A stretch of DNA of 64,000 nucleotides, from positions 58,040 through 122,039 of the forward strand of contig JAHZAY010000008.1 of the NCBI GenBank assembly GCA_019423685.1, written 5' to 3'. Below the pieces are notes generated by a model. It saw only the letters and a program-made list of their open reading frames with translations, was not told where the DNA came from and searched no databases. The position numbers were made by a program, and so were the translations under genes. Origin of the DNA: Clostridiales bacterium. Its GTDB lineage: Bacteria > Bacillota > Clostridia > Oscillospirales > Ruminococcaceae. Below are positions 33,331-42,648 of the stretch, in pieces (the stretch's first letter is position 1; every line of letters begins with the position of its first letter).

Positions 33331-35322
33331 TTACTTTTTGAGGTAGTGGTTAAACCAGTCGGTGATCTCCTTGAGCCGGCGGATGCGGTGCTCGGGCTTG
33401 CCGGAGCGGGAGAGCTCGTGGTTCTCGCCGTGGAACAGGCAGATGCGCGACTCCACGCCGTGGACCTTCAGCGCCGAGAACATCTGCAGCGCCTCCACCA
33501 TCCAGCAGCGGAAGTCCTCATCCGAGTGGATGAACAGCGTCGGGGTGGTGCACTTGTCGGCGTATTTGAGCGGCGAATGCCACCACGCCTGATCCTGACG
33601 CTCCCAGGCGTTGCCGCCGGCCTGATCGAGGCCGAAGTACGGGCCGATGTCCGATGTGCCCTCCATCGAGATCCAGTTGGAGATCGAACGCTGCGAGGCC
33701 GCCGCTGCAAAGCGGTGGGTGTGGCCGATGATCCAGTTGGTCATAAAGCCGCCGTAGCTGCCGCCGGTGACGCCGATGCGGCTCTTGTCGATCTGCGGGT
33801 AGGTCCACAGCACATAGTCGGTGAAGGCCATGATGTCCTCATAGTCCTCCTGGCCGTACCGTCCGCGGATGTCGGCAAACTCGTTTCCTCTGCCGTCGCC
33901 GCCGCGCGGGTTGCAGAAAAAGACAAAGTAGCCCTCGTTGGCCCAGTACTGCATCTCGTGCATGAAGCAGGTGCCGTAGACCGTCTTTGGCCCGCCGTGG
34001 ATGTCCAGGATGGCGGGGTAACTCTTGCTTTCGTCGTAGCCCACCGGCTCCAGCACCCAGCCGTCGATCTCAACGCCGTCGTCGTTGGTGATGCGCAGCG
34101 GTTTTGGTGTGACAACCGATTTCTCTTCAAAGATGCGTTCGTTGATGTGGCTCAGCTGCATTTCTCCCTGTTCGGTCAGGCAGTACAGCTCCTGCAATTT
34201 GTTTTGACGCATGGCGACATACACCAGCGTCTCCCCTTTTTTGTCCATGCAGTCTACCGAACCCTCATCCGCTGTCAGCGAGGTGATGTTGCCCTGCCAA
34301 TCGGTGTGGTTGATCTTGGACCAATCGCGCTCGGTGGTGATGTAGGTGACGCCGTCCTGCTCCGCTACCATGCTTCTTCCTCCGCCCAGGCGGCAGTCGG
34401 AACCGACGCTGCTGCCCCAGGAGCGGTCGGGTGCGGCGATCTCTTCGAGGGTGCGGGACTCTCGATCATAGTAGTACAGATTGCTGTTCTCGTTGATGCC
34501 GTACTCCTTGTTTTCGGTTGCGGTGACGACGATCTTGTCTGCCGCATACTCGACGTGGTGGATATCCCAGCTGGAAACCGGAATCAGCACCTCCTGCTCG
34601 CCAGAGGTGAGGTCCACCTCCACCAGCTCGTGCTTCAAGCTCTGGATATTCTCAAACTCGCTGCCGATATAGGCCAGATGCTTTTTATCCTCCGAGAGGG
34701 CATATCCTTCCAGCAGATAAAGCGGGCCGGTGATCGGCTCCAGCTCCTGCGACGCTGTGTGGTACAGGTAGAGCCGGTCGCGGGTCTTGTCGGTGACGCC
34801 TTCGCCGTTTCTCCAGAAGGGCAGCTCGGTAAAGACGGCATAGTCCTTCTCCTTTTTGCGGTCGGAAAGCACCTTTTTGCGGCTCTCGCGACTCATCACG
34901 AAGAAGTCTTCCGGCAGGTTGTGGTCGTAGTGGACACAGCACAGCCAAAGTCCGTCGCCAAGCTTATCCATCCGGCTGACCGGTGCAGGGATGGTCATCG
35001 ACTTTTTGGCCTCGCCGCCATTGAGCGAGATCTTGAAGCAGTCGGTATAGGAACTGTCTACCTCCTCCTTTTTGCTGTCGCGCTTGGAGGTAAACAGGAT
35101 TGTTTGATCGTCGAGCCAAACGAAGGAACGCTCATCCTTGCCCCCAGTCAGCTGACGGCACACTTTTGTTTCCAGGTCAACCGTCCAGATTCCCGCATTA
35201 TAGCCGTCCTTTTCCTCGTTGCTCTGGCTGACAACAAAAGCCGCCTTTGTGGCATTTGGGCTCAGTTTCAAGTTGGACAGAAAATGATACCGCAAAAATT
35301 CATCCAGTTTGATTCGTTCCAT
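33331..35322 (-). CDS. S9 family prolyl oligopeptidase-type peptidase
   Basis: A 663-residue cytoplasmic serine peptidase of the acylaminoacyl-peptidase/DPP-like S9C group. Residues 1-400 form a beta-propeller with WD/TolB-like repeats. The C-terminal alpha/beta-hydrolase domain has the nucleophile in GVTGGSYGGFMTNW, the acid in LFIHSDEDFRC and the His in LFHGENHELS; LDIHGGPKTVYG is the oxyanion region. It should release short peptides or blocked N-terminal residues. No signal peptide. It is monocistronic. Confidence 0.95.
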   Translation of the reverse strand: MERIKLDEFLRYHFLSNLKLSPNATKAAFVVSQSNEEKDGYNAGIWTVDLETKVCRQLTGGKDERSFVWLDDQTILFTSKRDSKKEEVDSSYTDCFKISLNGGEAKKSMTIPAPVSRMDKLGDGLWLCCVHYDHNLPEDFFVMSRESRKKVLSDRKKEKDYAVFTELPFWRNGEGVTDKTRDRLYLYHTASQELEPITGPLYLLEGYALSEDKKHLAYIGSEFENIQSLKHELVEVDLTSGEQEVLIPVSSWDIHHVEYAADKIVVTATENKEYGINENSNLYYYDRESRTLEEIAAPDRSWGSSVGSDCRLGGGRSMVAEQDGVTYITTERDWSKINHTDWQGNITSLTADEGSVDCMDKKGETLVYVAMRQNKLQELYCLTEQGEMQLSHINERIFEEKSVVTPKPLRITNDDGVEIDGWVLEPVGYDESKSYPAILDIHGGPKTVYGTCFMHEMQYWANEGYFVFFCNPRGGDGRGNEFADIRGRYGQEDYEDIMAFTDYVLWTYPQIDKSRIGVTGGSYGGFMTNWIIGHTHRFAAAASQRSISNWISMEGTSDIGPYFGLDQAGGNAWERQDQAWWHSPLKYADKCTTPTLFIHSDEDFRCWMVEALQMFSALKVHGVESRICLFHGENHELSRSGKPEHRIRRLKEITDWFNHYLKK

Positions 35323-35445
35323 AACATTCTACGCTCCTTTACATTTTTTCCAAAAAACAGAGCTTTTCCGACGCTGTTTTCTCCATTTTAGCACATCTAC
35401 CACCAGTTGAAAAGGGATGCGCCGCCACTTTACAAAAATTTTTCC

Positions 35446-35473
35446 TTGACAAAATTTCCCCTGTGGGTACAAT
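35446..35473 (+). promoter_or_regulatory. Promoter of the TVP38 and P-loop gene pair
   Basis: A consensus TTGACA (35446-35451), a 16-base spacer and TACAAT (35468-35473), 78 bases before the TVP38 start. Confidence 0.8.
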
Positions 35474-35550
35474 AAAATGCTGTAAACACCTCTCTTTTTG
35501 ACCGCTGTGCAAAACACCGGCAAACTGTACTCGAAGGAGCATGATCTGAT

Positions 35551-36237
35551 TTGAAAAACCCATCCTTTGACCGCTTAATGCGCGTCTTTCCTCCGGTGCT
35601 GACCGTCCTGCTCATCGCCGTCTGTCTCTTTGTGGGAAGCCGGTTTTCCTGGACGCAGCTTTTGACCTATACCCCGCAAAATCTTCTGCTCGCAGCCGCC
35701 GGGGTCCTGGCGCTCTTTGCCGTCAAGTCGCTCTCGGTTGTCTTTCCTCTGTCGGTGCTGTATATCGTCAACGGCCTGTGGTTTGGACGGTGGGGCGGAT
35801 TGTTGATGTGCTATCTGGGCCTGACGATCAGCTGTACCCTGCCCTATCTGGTCGGCCGCCAGTTTGGCACCAGGGCTGTCGATCACCTCATCGGCCGCTA
35901 TCCGCGCCTTGCCCAGCTCTATCAGCGCGGCAGCAGCAACCAGCTGATGCTCTCCTACCTGCTGCGCATTGTGACGGTGCTGCCAGGCGATCTGTGCAGC
36001 CTCTTTTTGGGGGCCTGTTCCACCAGCTACCCCAAATATCTTGCAGGCTCCCTGCTGGGCCTCTCCCCCATCATGATCCTGCATGTGCTGCTGGCAGACA
36101 TCCTCTCGGAGAGCGTCTCCGGCAACCTCTGGGAGGTTTTGAACCCCCAGAGCTTTCTGCTGGTCGCCGCACTGGTGGTCGTCTCGGTGCTCTCTTCGGT
36201 GCTGCTCAACCGCCGCACTTCCCAGTCCATCCACTGA
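35551..36237 (+). CDS. TVP38/TMEM64 (DedA-like) membrane protein
   Basis: A 228-residue inner-membrane protein with about six helices. It has the VTT-domain features FPLSVLYIVNGLWFGRWGGLLMCYLG and the central F/YLxGRxxGTRAV motif (LVGRQFGTRAVDHLI), then a second re-entrant half ending in LRIVTVLPGDLCSLFLGA. Start is TTG 35551 with AAGGAG 11 bases upstream; the ATG at 35541 meets a stop at once. DedA/VTT relatives act in lipid flipping; the substrate here is unknown. Confidence 0.9.
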   Translation: MKNPSFDRLMRVFPPVLTVLLIAVCLFVGSRFSWTQLLTYTPQNLLLAAAGVLALFAVKSLSVVFPLSVLYIVNGLWFGRWGGLLMCYLGLTISCTLPYLVGRQFGTRAVDHLIGRYPRLAQLYQRGSSNQLMLSYLLRIVTVLPGDLCSLFLGACSTSYPKYLAGSLLGLSPIMILHVLLADILSESVSGNLWEVLNPQSFLLVAALVVVSVLSSVLLNRRTSQSIH

Positions 36238-36261
36238 TTTTATGAGCAAGGAGTTTTTTTG

Positions 36262-36789
36262 ATGCCCTGCAAGCAACGCCGCTGCATTCTCATCAACGGC
36301 ACGATGGGTTCCGGCAAGACCACCGTCTGCAAGGAGCTGATGCATCAGCTGCCGGACAGCGTCTTTTTGGACGGAGATTGGTGCTGGTACAGCGACCCCT
36401 TCACCGTCAACGACCGCACCAAAGTGATGGTGATGGACAACATCGGCTTTATGCTGCGCTCTTTTTTGCGCTGCCCGGACTATCAAAACATCCTGTTCTG
36501 CTGGGTGATGGACCACCAGGAAATCCTGGACGAGGTCGTCCGCCGCATCCAACCGGCACTCGACGACACACAGCTGTTCTGTTTCACCCTTTCGATCACT
36601 CCACAGGCGCTGCGCCAACGGCTGCAAGCAGACATCGACGCCGGACTGCGCCAACCGGACATTTTGCAGCGCAGTGTGGATCGCCTGCCGCACTACCGCG
36701 GCCTTTCCACCGTTGCGGTGGACGTCTCCAACTGCTCGGTCGAACAGGCCGCACAGGCCATTTTGTCGCATCTTTACAAAGCTACATAA
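36262..36789 (+). CDS. P-loop kinase-like protein
   Basis: A 175-residue cytoplasmic nucleotide-binding protein with Walker A near the N-terminus (LINGTMGSGKTTVCKEL) and a short FLDGDWCWYSDPF lid/acceptor region, like small adenylylate- or gluconate-kinase-type proteins. ATG 36262 is chosen (AAGGAG 8 bases upstream). It follows the TVP38 gene by 24 bases and shares its promoter. The substrate is unknown. Confidence 0.87.
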   Translation: MPCKQRRCILINGTMGSGKTTVCKELMHQLPDSVFLDGDWCWYSDPFTVNDRTKVMVMDNIGFMLRSFLRCPDYQNILFCWVMDHQEILDEVVRRIQPALDDTQLFCFTLSITPQALRQRLQADIDAGLRQPDILQRSVDRLPHYRGLSTVAVDVSNCSVEQAAQAILSHLYKAT

Positions 36790-36810
36790 GGCGCCGATAG
36801 CCCACAAAAT

Positions 36811-36841
36811 AAGGCGGGAGGAAAATTCCTCCCGCCTTTTG
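36811..36841. terminator. Bidirectional terminator
   Basis: AAGGCGGGAGGAA / TTCCTCCCGCCTT with a 2-base loop, followed by TT. Confidence 0.9.
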
Positions 36842-36862
36842 TAATGCACGAATAGAGCTGTC

Positions 36863-37210
36863 TTAACCTTTTGCCGCCATCGAAAGCGTTGTGCGCTGCG
36901 GCTGCTCCTGTTGCTGCACCTGCGCCTTTTTGGCCTTGATGACCTTCGGTGCCGTCTTGAGCGGCTGCTCCTGTTGTTCTGTTGGGACATTCTCACTTAC
37001 CTTTGCCGCTGTCTTTTTGATGACCTTGCGGCCGGAGGGAAGGACAACCTCGTTGGGAGCCGGGGTCTGATCGCCATCGTCGATATAATTTCCCAGCTGC
37101 GGTTGGTCAAAAGAATAGCCGGCAGCAGAGACCGATGTCAAGCTGACAATCCCGCTGAATGCCATGCATGCCGCCATCAACATTGCAAAGGCTTTTTGTT
37201 CACGCTTCAT
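36863..37210 (-). CDS. Small secreted Gln/Lys-rich protein
   Basis: 115 residues: a signal peptide (1-28, ending SVSAAG) and a short mature chain of no known fold. The second half repeats a motif in which a QQEQP core alternates with a K-V-I-K-K/A-K basic run (VIKKTAAKV, QQEQPLKTAPKVIKAKKAQ, QQQEQPQRTT). GGAGGGG precedes the ATG. Low-complexity cationic secreted peptides can bind wall polymers or nucleic acid, but nothing here proves a role. Confidence 0.75.
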   Translation of the reverse strand: MKREQKAFAMLMAACMAFSGIVSLTSVSAAGYSFDQPQLGNYIDDGDQTPAPNEVVLPSGRKVIKKTAAKVSENVPTEQQEQPLKTAPKVIKAKKAQVQQQEQPQRTTLSMAAKG

Positions 37211-37293
37211 AATTTCCCCTCCGAATACTACGATCTATTTGTTTAATTTCATTATATCCCTTTTCTCTTCTCGTTGCAATATCACTTTCGCAC

Positions 37294-37333
37294 AAAAAAA
37301 GCTGACGGAACTATACGCATCCGTCAGCTTTTT
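37294..37333. terminator. Terminator at the end of the capsule operon
   Basis: AAAAAGCTGACGGA / TCCGTCAGCTTTTT with a 10-base loop, reading as a terminator on the minus strand after galU. Confidence 0.88.
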
Positions 37334-37348
37334 GATTTGCTTATCGCT

Positions 37349-38227
37349 TTACAGCCTATCCACGATTCCCCGCAGGTAGTCCCGGAACTGGTCTTTGACC
37401 TGAGGGTGTTGCAGGGCAACCTCGACAATTGCCTGCAAAATGCCAAACTTGTTGCCCATGTCGTACCGGGTACCGGTATACTCGACGCCCATCATTCCCT
37501 TGGTCTTGGCTAGCACCTTCATGGCGTCGGTCAGCTGGATCTCTCCGCCGGCGCCGGGCCTTGTCTTTTCCAGAATGGGGAAGATTTCCGGTGGCAGCAC
37601 CACACGTCCGAGGATCGAGTAGTTGGACAGAATCTCCGTCAAGGAGGGCTTTTCGACCATATCGGTCAGATGAAAGACCCCTTCCTTGCCCTCGACCGGC
37701 TCCACCGCCAGCGAACAGTATTTGCTGATGTCCTCTGTCGGCACCGGTTTGATGCCGGCTACACCCAGGCCATATTCCTCATAGACCTCGCACAGTTCGC
37801 GGCAGGCCGGTCGCTGGCCCCCGATGACCACGTCGTCTCCATAGAGCACTGCGAACGGCTCGTTTCCGACAAAGGCCTTGGCGCACAGCACCGCATGACC
37901 CAAGCCCTTGGTTTCCTTCTGCCGGACATACTGGATATTGGCCATGTGGGAGATGGCGACCATCTGGTCATAGACCTCCTGCTTTTTGCTGGCCAGCAGC
38001 CGTGCTTCCAATTCGGGGTTGCGGTCGAAGTGGTCCTCTACCGTCGTCTTGCCGCGGCTGGTGATAATCAGGATGTCCTCGATGCCGCTCTTGACAGCCT
38101 CCTCCACAATGTATTGGATGGCAGGTTTGTCCACAATCGGCAGCATCTCTTTGGGCATCGACTTGGAGGCGGGCAGCACCCGGGTGCCGAGTCCCGCCGC
38201 CGGGATCACCGCTTTTTTGATCTTCAT
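37349..38227 (-). CDS. galU: UTP-glucose-1-phosphate uridylyltransferase
   Basis: A 292-residue enzyme making UDP-glucose, the last gene of the capsule operon. The nucleotidyl-transferase signature AVIPAAGLGTRVLPASKSMPKEML is at the N-terminus, with GLGHAVLCAK, AVLYGDDVV and the C-terminal GTRYDMGNKFGILQA region. It supplies UDP-Glc for the repeat unit or for cell-wall glycolipids. Confidence 0.95.
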   Translation of the reverse strand: MKIKKAVIPAAGLGTRVLPASKSMPKEMLPIVDKPAIQYIVEEAVKSGIEDILIITSRGKTTVEDHFDRNPELEARLLASKKQEVYDQMVAISHMANIQYVRQKETKGLGHAVLCAKAFVGNEPFAVLYGDDVVIGGQRPACRELCEVYEEYGLGVAGIKPVPTEDISKYCSLAVEPVEGKEGVFHLTDMVEKPSLTEILSNYSILGRVVLPPEIFPILEKTRPGAGGEIQLTDAMKVLAKTKGMMGVEYTGTRYDMGNKFGILQAIVEVALQHPQVKDQFRDYLRGIVDRL

Positions 38228-38281
38228 CGCAAAATTCCTCCCCGGGGTCCTCCCGGGCGTCGTAATATCTGCGCCACCGCC

Positions 38282-39415
38282 CTAGCGCTCCAATGCGGAA
38301 CGGATGGCATTGCAGACAAACCGAATGTCCTCTTCTTCCAGATATGGGTGCATCGGCAGCGAAAGGACCTGTGCACACAGCCGCTCAGCGACCGGGAAAT
38401 CTCCCTTCTGATAGCCCAGGTCCGCGAAGGCAGCCTGCAGGTGCATCGGCTTGGGGTAATAGATCATGGTCGGGATGCCCTGCTCTTTGAGCGCGCGCTG
38501 AAGCTGGTCGCGCTGCTCGCTGCTCTCCAAAATGAGGGTATACTGTGCCCAGCTGGAGGTGAAGCCTTCGGGGACCACCGGGGTCTTGAGCACATCGCCC
38601 AGATACTGGGTGTAGAGGCTTGCTGCGCGGTTGACATCCTCCAGCTCATGCTGCTGGAAAGCTGCAAACTTCACCTGCAGCACGGCAGCCTGAATGGTGT
38701 CCAAACGGGAGTTGATGCCGATGCGGATGTTGTCATACTTGCTGGATGGGCTCTTTCCGTGGACGCGCAGCGAGCGCAGCAGCTCGGCCAGATTGTCGTC
38801 GTTGGTAAAGACCGCGCCGCCGTCGCCGTAGCAGCCCAGCGGTTTTGCCGGGAAGAAGGAGGTAGCGCCCGCATCGCCGAAGCTGCACGCCCTTCTTCCA
38901 TCGATTGTTCCGCCAAAGCCCTGTGCGCCGTCCTCCAGCAGCAACAGGTTATGTTTCTTGCAGATCTCCTCGATGCGGCGGTAATCTGCTGTCTGGCCAA
39001 ACAGGTCTACGGCAATTACTGCGCGCGGGCGCAGCTTGCCCTCCTGCTCTACCTTGCAGATGGCCTCTTCCAGCTTGTCCGGGTCGAGGTTAAAGGTGCG
39101 CTCCTCCACATCGACAAAGACCGGTGTGCCGCCCTCAAACGCGACCACTTCGCCGCTGGCAAAGAAGGTAAACGCCGGAACAAAGACGGCATCCCCTTCT
39201 CCGATCTCCCAGGCCATCATCACAAGGCTCAGGGCATCGGTGCCGTTGCCGCAGGTGACGCAGTGCTTGACGCCGACATACGCTGCCAGCTCCTTTTCCA
39301 GCTCGGCCACCGGATTGCCGCTGATAAAATTGCAGTTTTGCAGCACCTGTCCGATCGCTGCATCCATCTGCGGCTTCAGGACCTGGTACTGTTTTTTCAA
39401 ATCACGAAATTCCAT
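38282..39415 (-). CDS. wbpE: UDP-3-keto-sugar 3-aminotransferase (WbpE-like, DegT family)
   Basis: A 377-residue PLP-dependent sugar aminotransferase. The Schiff-base Lys is in SFFPAKPLGCYGDGGA, the pattern of WbpE rather than of WcfR/PglE types. Other DegT landmarks are CGNGTDALSL and VDVEERTFNLDPDKLE. It should convert UDP-3-keto-GlcNAcA to the 3-amino sugar. It works with the dehydrogenase, oxidoreductase and acetyltransferase genes around it. Confidence 0.88.
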   Translation of the reverse strand: MEFRDLKKQYQVLKPQMDAAIGQVLQNCNFISGNPVAELEKELAAYVGVKHCVTCGNGTDALSLVMMAWEIGEGDAVFVPAFTFFASGEVVAFEGGTPVFVDVEERTFNLDPDKLEEAICKVEQEGKLRPRAVIAVDLFGQTADYRRIEEICKKHNLLLLEDGAQGFGGTIDGRRACSFGDAGATSFFPAKPLGCYGDGGAVFTNDDNLAELLRSLRVHGKSPSSKYDNIRIGINSRLDTIQAAVLQVKFAAFQQHELEDVNRAASLYTQYLGDVLKTPVVPEGFTSSWAQYTLILESSEQRDQLQRALKEQGIPTMIYYPKPMHLQAAFADLGYQKGDFPVAERLCAQVLSLPMHPYLEEEDIRFVCNAIRSALER

Positions 39416-39448
39416 GAGGTACGCTCCTCTCTGTTTACTGTTTGCTGT

Positions 39449-40015
39449 CTATTTTTCCTCCACAAGCCCGTCGTTTCCCACGCGGTATTTTCTACCGCAG
39501 TCCGGGCAGCAGAGGGTTTCATCCAGGATCTGTCCACACTCGCAGGCCCATCCCGCCTGACGCGCCGGAACACCGAGCATCAGCGCGTGGTCGGGGACAT
39601 CGTGGGTTACCACCGCACCCGAACCGATCAGCGCCCAGCGCCCGATGGTGTGGCCGCAGACGATGGTGGCGTTGGCCCCGATGGAGGCCCCCTCCTTGAC
39701 CAGCGTGCGCTTATAGCCCGCAGAGCCCTTCGGATACTTTGCGCGGGGCGTCAGGTCGTTTGTAAAGACCATCGAGGGCCCGCAAAAGACATAGTCCTCC
39801 AGCTCCACCCCTTCATAGATCGAGACGTTGTTCTGCACCTTGACGCCGTTTCCGATTTTGACATGGTTGGCCACATTGACGTTCTGCCCGAAGGAGCAGT
39901 TTTCCCCAATGACAGCGCCGCTTTGGATGTGGCAGAAGTACCAGATTTTGGTGCCCTTGCCGATGGTGACGTCAGGGTCGATATAGCTGCTTTGGTGTAC
40001 AAAATAATCCGGCAT
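39449..40015 (-). CDS. wbpD: Left-handed beta-helix N-acetyltransferase (WbpD-like) with a C-terminal Zn-ribbon
   Basis: 188 residues from ATG 40015 (GGGAG upstream). Hexapeptide repeats (VTIGKGTKIWYFCHIQSGAVIGENCSFG, VKVQNNVSIYEGVELEDYVFCGPSMVFTN) match WbpD, which acetylates UDP-GlcNAc(3NH2)A. The C-terminus adds CECGQILDETLCCPDCGRKY, two Cys pairs like a small zinc ribbon; WbpD-type enzymes normally lack this as far as I know. It lies 33 bases downstream of wbpB-side neighbours in the operon. Confidence 0.87.
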   Translation of the reverse strand: MPDYFVHQSSYIDPDVTIGKGTKIWYFCHIQSGAVIGENCSFGQNVNVANHVKIGNGVKVQNNVSIYEGVELEDYVFCGPSMVFTNDLTPRAKYPKGSAGYKRTLVKEGASIGANATIVCGHTIGRWALIGSGAVVTHDVPDHALMLGVPARQAGWACECGQILDETLCCPDCGRKYRVGNDGLVEEK

Positions 40016-40165
40016 AAAAATGCTCCCTCCAAAAACAAAAAGCAAGATCGTTTCACAAGCTTTCAAAAAGCGGGTGAACTCCTTTTTCTTGGCGCAAATG
40101 CGGCTGTAAGCTCAAAAGTTCAGGCGCCCCAAACCGGCAGGCAAGTTGGGCGCTGTCCAAACCGG

Positions 40166-41239
40166 TTAAAACTCGCCTTTCATGTCGATGCTTGCAAAAT
40201 CTTCGAGCGGCAGCTTGACCGGACGGCCTTCCTTCTGGCTCTTGTAGATTGCCAGCACCAGTTCCAGGGCATTTTTGCCCGCATAGGCGTCGACATATGG
40301 GCGGCGGTTATTCTGGATGGCGTCGATCATATCCGCGTAGAGGCTGGTGTGTCCGTTGCCGTATACGTTGCTGGTCGCCTCCTGCAGGCCCTTGTTCTTC
40401 TGATCCTCTTCTCCCTCATCGGCAAAGTCCCAAACGTCGATGTTGTTGGTCGATTTGCCGCCGAGTTTGACGGTTCCGTTTTCTCCAAAGAGGTAGAGGG
40501 TCTCTTCCAGGTTTTTCGGGTAGACGTTGGTTGTGCCCTCGATGGTGGCGATGGCACCGTTTTTAAACTTGACAACTGCCATTCCCACATCCTCCGCCTC
40601 AAGGTAATGGTGGAACTGCTGGCGGGTGACGCCGTACACCTCGTCGATCTCGCCGCCCATCATCCAGCGCAGCAGGTCGATGCCGTGGATGCACTGGTTC
40701 ATCAGTGCGCCGCCGTCCTGTGCCCAGGTGCCTCTCCACTTGGCCTGATCGTAATATTCGCGGTTGCGGTTCCAGCGGACATGAATCGAGCCGTGGGAGA
40801 GCTTGCCAAAGCGTCCGGCCTCCAGCGCCTTTCTCATCTGCTGTACCGCCACATTAAAGCGGTTCTGATGGCAGGCAGAAACCTTGACGCCCTTCTCTTC
40901 GCTCAGGCGGATGATCTCGTTTGCATCGGCAATGCTCATCGCCATCGGTTTTTCGATGATAACGTTGACCCCATGTGCAATGCAGTACAGGGCAATCTCG
41001 GCATGCACGCCGCTCTCGGTGGCGATGCCCACCAGCTGAGGCTGCTCCTTCTCGATCATTTCCTTATAATCGGTGTAGCGGTGGATCGAGTGGTCGTTTT
41101 GCAGGTCGTGCTTTGCCAGCAGATTCTCCATCTGCTCTGGGACGATGTCACAGACCGCTGCAAATTCCAGGTGGTTGTTGAGCACCGCCTTGATGTGGTT
41201 GGTTGCGATTCTGCCGCAGCCGATTAACGCATATTTCAT
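40166..41239 (-). CDS. wbpB: Gfo/Idh/MocA oxidoreductase (WbpB-like)
   Basis: A 357-residue NAD-dependent oxidoreductase. The Rossmann motif ALIGCGRIATNHIKAV begins the protein, and the EKPMAMSIADANEI motif with the catalytic Lys region is present. WbpB oxidises UDP-GlcNAcA at C3 as a partner of WbpE, recycling NAD via 2-oxoglutarate. The neighbouring genes are exactly that set. Confidence 0.9.
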   Translation of the reverse strand: MKYALIGCGRIATNHIKAVLNNHLEFAAVCDIVPEQMENLLAKHDLQNDHSIHRYTDYKEMIEKEQPQLVGIATESGVHAEIALYCIAHGVNVIIEKPMAMSIADANEIIRLSEEKGVKVSACHQNRFNVAVQQMRKALEAGRFGKLSHGSIHVRWNRNREYYDQAKWRGTWAQDGGALMNQCIHGIDLLRWMMGGEIDEVYGVTRQQFHHYLEAEDVGMAVVKFKNGAIATIEGTTNVYPKNLEETLYLFGENGTVKLGGKSTNNIDVWDFADEGEEDQKNKGLQEATSNVYGNGHTSLYADMIDAIQNNRRPYVDAYAGKNALELVLAIYKSQKEGRPVKLPLEDFASIDMKGEF

Positions 41240-41328
41240 CTTGATGCTTCCCCTTTATAGAAAATTGGTTTGAACCGTCCAAAGGCCCATGCCGGACCTT
41301 TGCGAGCCGACATGAGCCTGATATGCCT

Positions 41329-42648
41329 TTAGAGGACCTCGATGTTCTCGCGGTTCTTTACGTTCTTCATTGCATTTTTGGTATCAAAGACCAGTGCCGC
41401 ATTCTTCTGCACCATGTCGTAGTCGATGTTGGTGTGTGCGGTGGTGACCATGACAAGATCTGCCTCTTTGAGCACCTGCTCGGTGAGTGCAGGGATGCTC
41501 TGGCGGACCTGACCTTTAAATTTGTACTCTTTGACCCATGGATCGAAGTAGACAACCTCGGCTCCCTCTTTTTCCAGCTCCTCGATGACGCGCAGCGCCG
41601 GGCTCTCGCGGTAATCGTCGATGTCCTGCTTGTAGGCGACGCCCAGTACCAGAACCTTCGAGCCGTTCATCGCCTTTTTGGCGCGGTGGTTGAGCATCTT
41701 AGCGGCGCGGTCTACACAGTATTCCGGCATCTTGTCGTTGATCATCATCGAGCTCTCGATCATCGAGGTGTGGAAGCCGTACTCTCTTGCCTTCCAGGAG
41801 AGGTAGTATGGGTCCAGCGGGATGCAGTGACCGCCCAGGCCCGGTCCCGGATAGAACGCCTGGAAGCCATACGGCTTGGTCTTTGCCGCATCGACAACCT
41901 CCCACATGCTGATGCCCATCTCGTTGCACAGCATCGCCAGCTCATTGACAAGGCCGATGTTGATGTTGCGGTAGGTGTTCTCGAGGATCTTTTCCATCTC
42001 TGCGACAGCGGGGCTGGAAACCTCATAGACTTCGCCGTCCAGTACTGCGCGGTACATGGCTGCGATGACCTCGGTGGCGTCCTTGCCGATAGCGCCGACA
42101 ACCTTCGGGGTGTTCTTGGTCTTATAGATCAGGTTGCCTGGATCGACGCGCTCCGGAGAGAAGCCGAGGTAGAAATCCTCGCCGCACTTTAAGCCGGAAC
42201 CTTTTTCCAGGATGGGTTTAATCAGCTCCTCGGTGGTACCCGGATAGGTGGTGGACTCCAGTACAACCATGGTGCCCTTCTTTAAGTATTTGGAGACCGA
42301 TGTAGCCGAGTCGCGGACATAGCTGATATCCGGCTGCTGGTGTGCATCCAGAGGGGTCGGAACGCAGATGGCAATAAAGTCGACATCCTTGACAAAGCTG
42401 AAATCGGTGGTGGCGGAAAGCATACCGCTCTTGACGATGGACGCCAGGTCGCTGTCCACTACATCGCCGATGTAGTTGTGGCCGGCATTGACCATCTCGA
42501 CCTTCTGCGGCTGTACATCAAAGCCGATGGTCTTAAATCCTGCCTTTGCTTTTTCAACTGCCAGCGGCAGGCCGACATAGCCCAAGCCCACGACGCCGAC
42601 GACAATTTCGCGATTTTCAATCTTGCGAAGCATTTCACTCTTCATCAT
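41329..42648 (-). CDS. wbpA: UDP-N-acetylglucosamine 6-dehydrogenase (WbpA-like)
   Basis: A 439-residue nucleotide-sugar dehydrogenase from ATG 42648 (GGAGA 8 bases upstream; it overlaps the flippase stop). The NAD motif VGVVGLGYVGLPLAV is at the N-terminus, the catalytic Cys is in GLGGHCIPLDPYYLSWKA, and the C-terminal UDP-binding domain has VLVLGVAYKQDIDDYRESPA. It oxidises UDP-GlcNAc to UDP-GlcNAcA, the first step of the diacetamido-uronic acid pathway. Confidence 0.93.
   Translation of the reverse strand: MMKSEMLRKIENREIVVGVVGLGYVGLPLAVEKAKAGFKTIGFDVQPQKVEMVNAGHNYIGDVVDSDLASIVKSGMLSATTDFSFVKDVDFIAICVPTPLDAHQQPDISYVRDSATSVSKYLKKGTMVVLESTTYPGTTEELIKPILEKGSGLKCGEDFYLGFSPERVDPGNLIYKTKNTPKVVGAIGKDATEVIAAMYRAVLDGEVYEVSSPAVAEMEKILENTYRNINIGLVNELAMLCNEMGISMWEVVDAAKTKPYGFQAFYPGPGLGGHCIPLDPYYLSWKAREYGFHTSMIESSMMINDKMPEYCVDRAAKMLNHRAKKAMNGSKVLVLGVAYKQDIDDYRESPALRVIEELEKEGAEVVYFDPWVKEYKFKGQVRQSIPALTEQVLKEADLVMVTTAHTNIDYDMVQKNAALVFDTKNAMKNVKNRENIEVL

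Noticed and set aside
37670..41227. A plus-strand open frame of about 1185 codons over the wbp genes
   Set aside because: It lies antisense to galU, wbpE, wbpD and wbpB, which have full family motifs. Its sequence is low-complexity His/Asp/Leu typical of shadows in GC-rich coding DNA, and it has no ribosome site.
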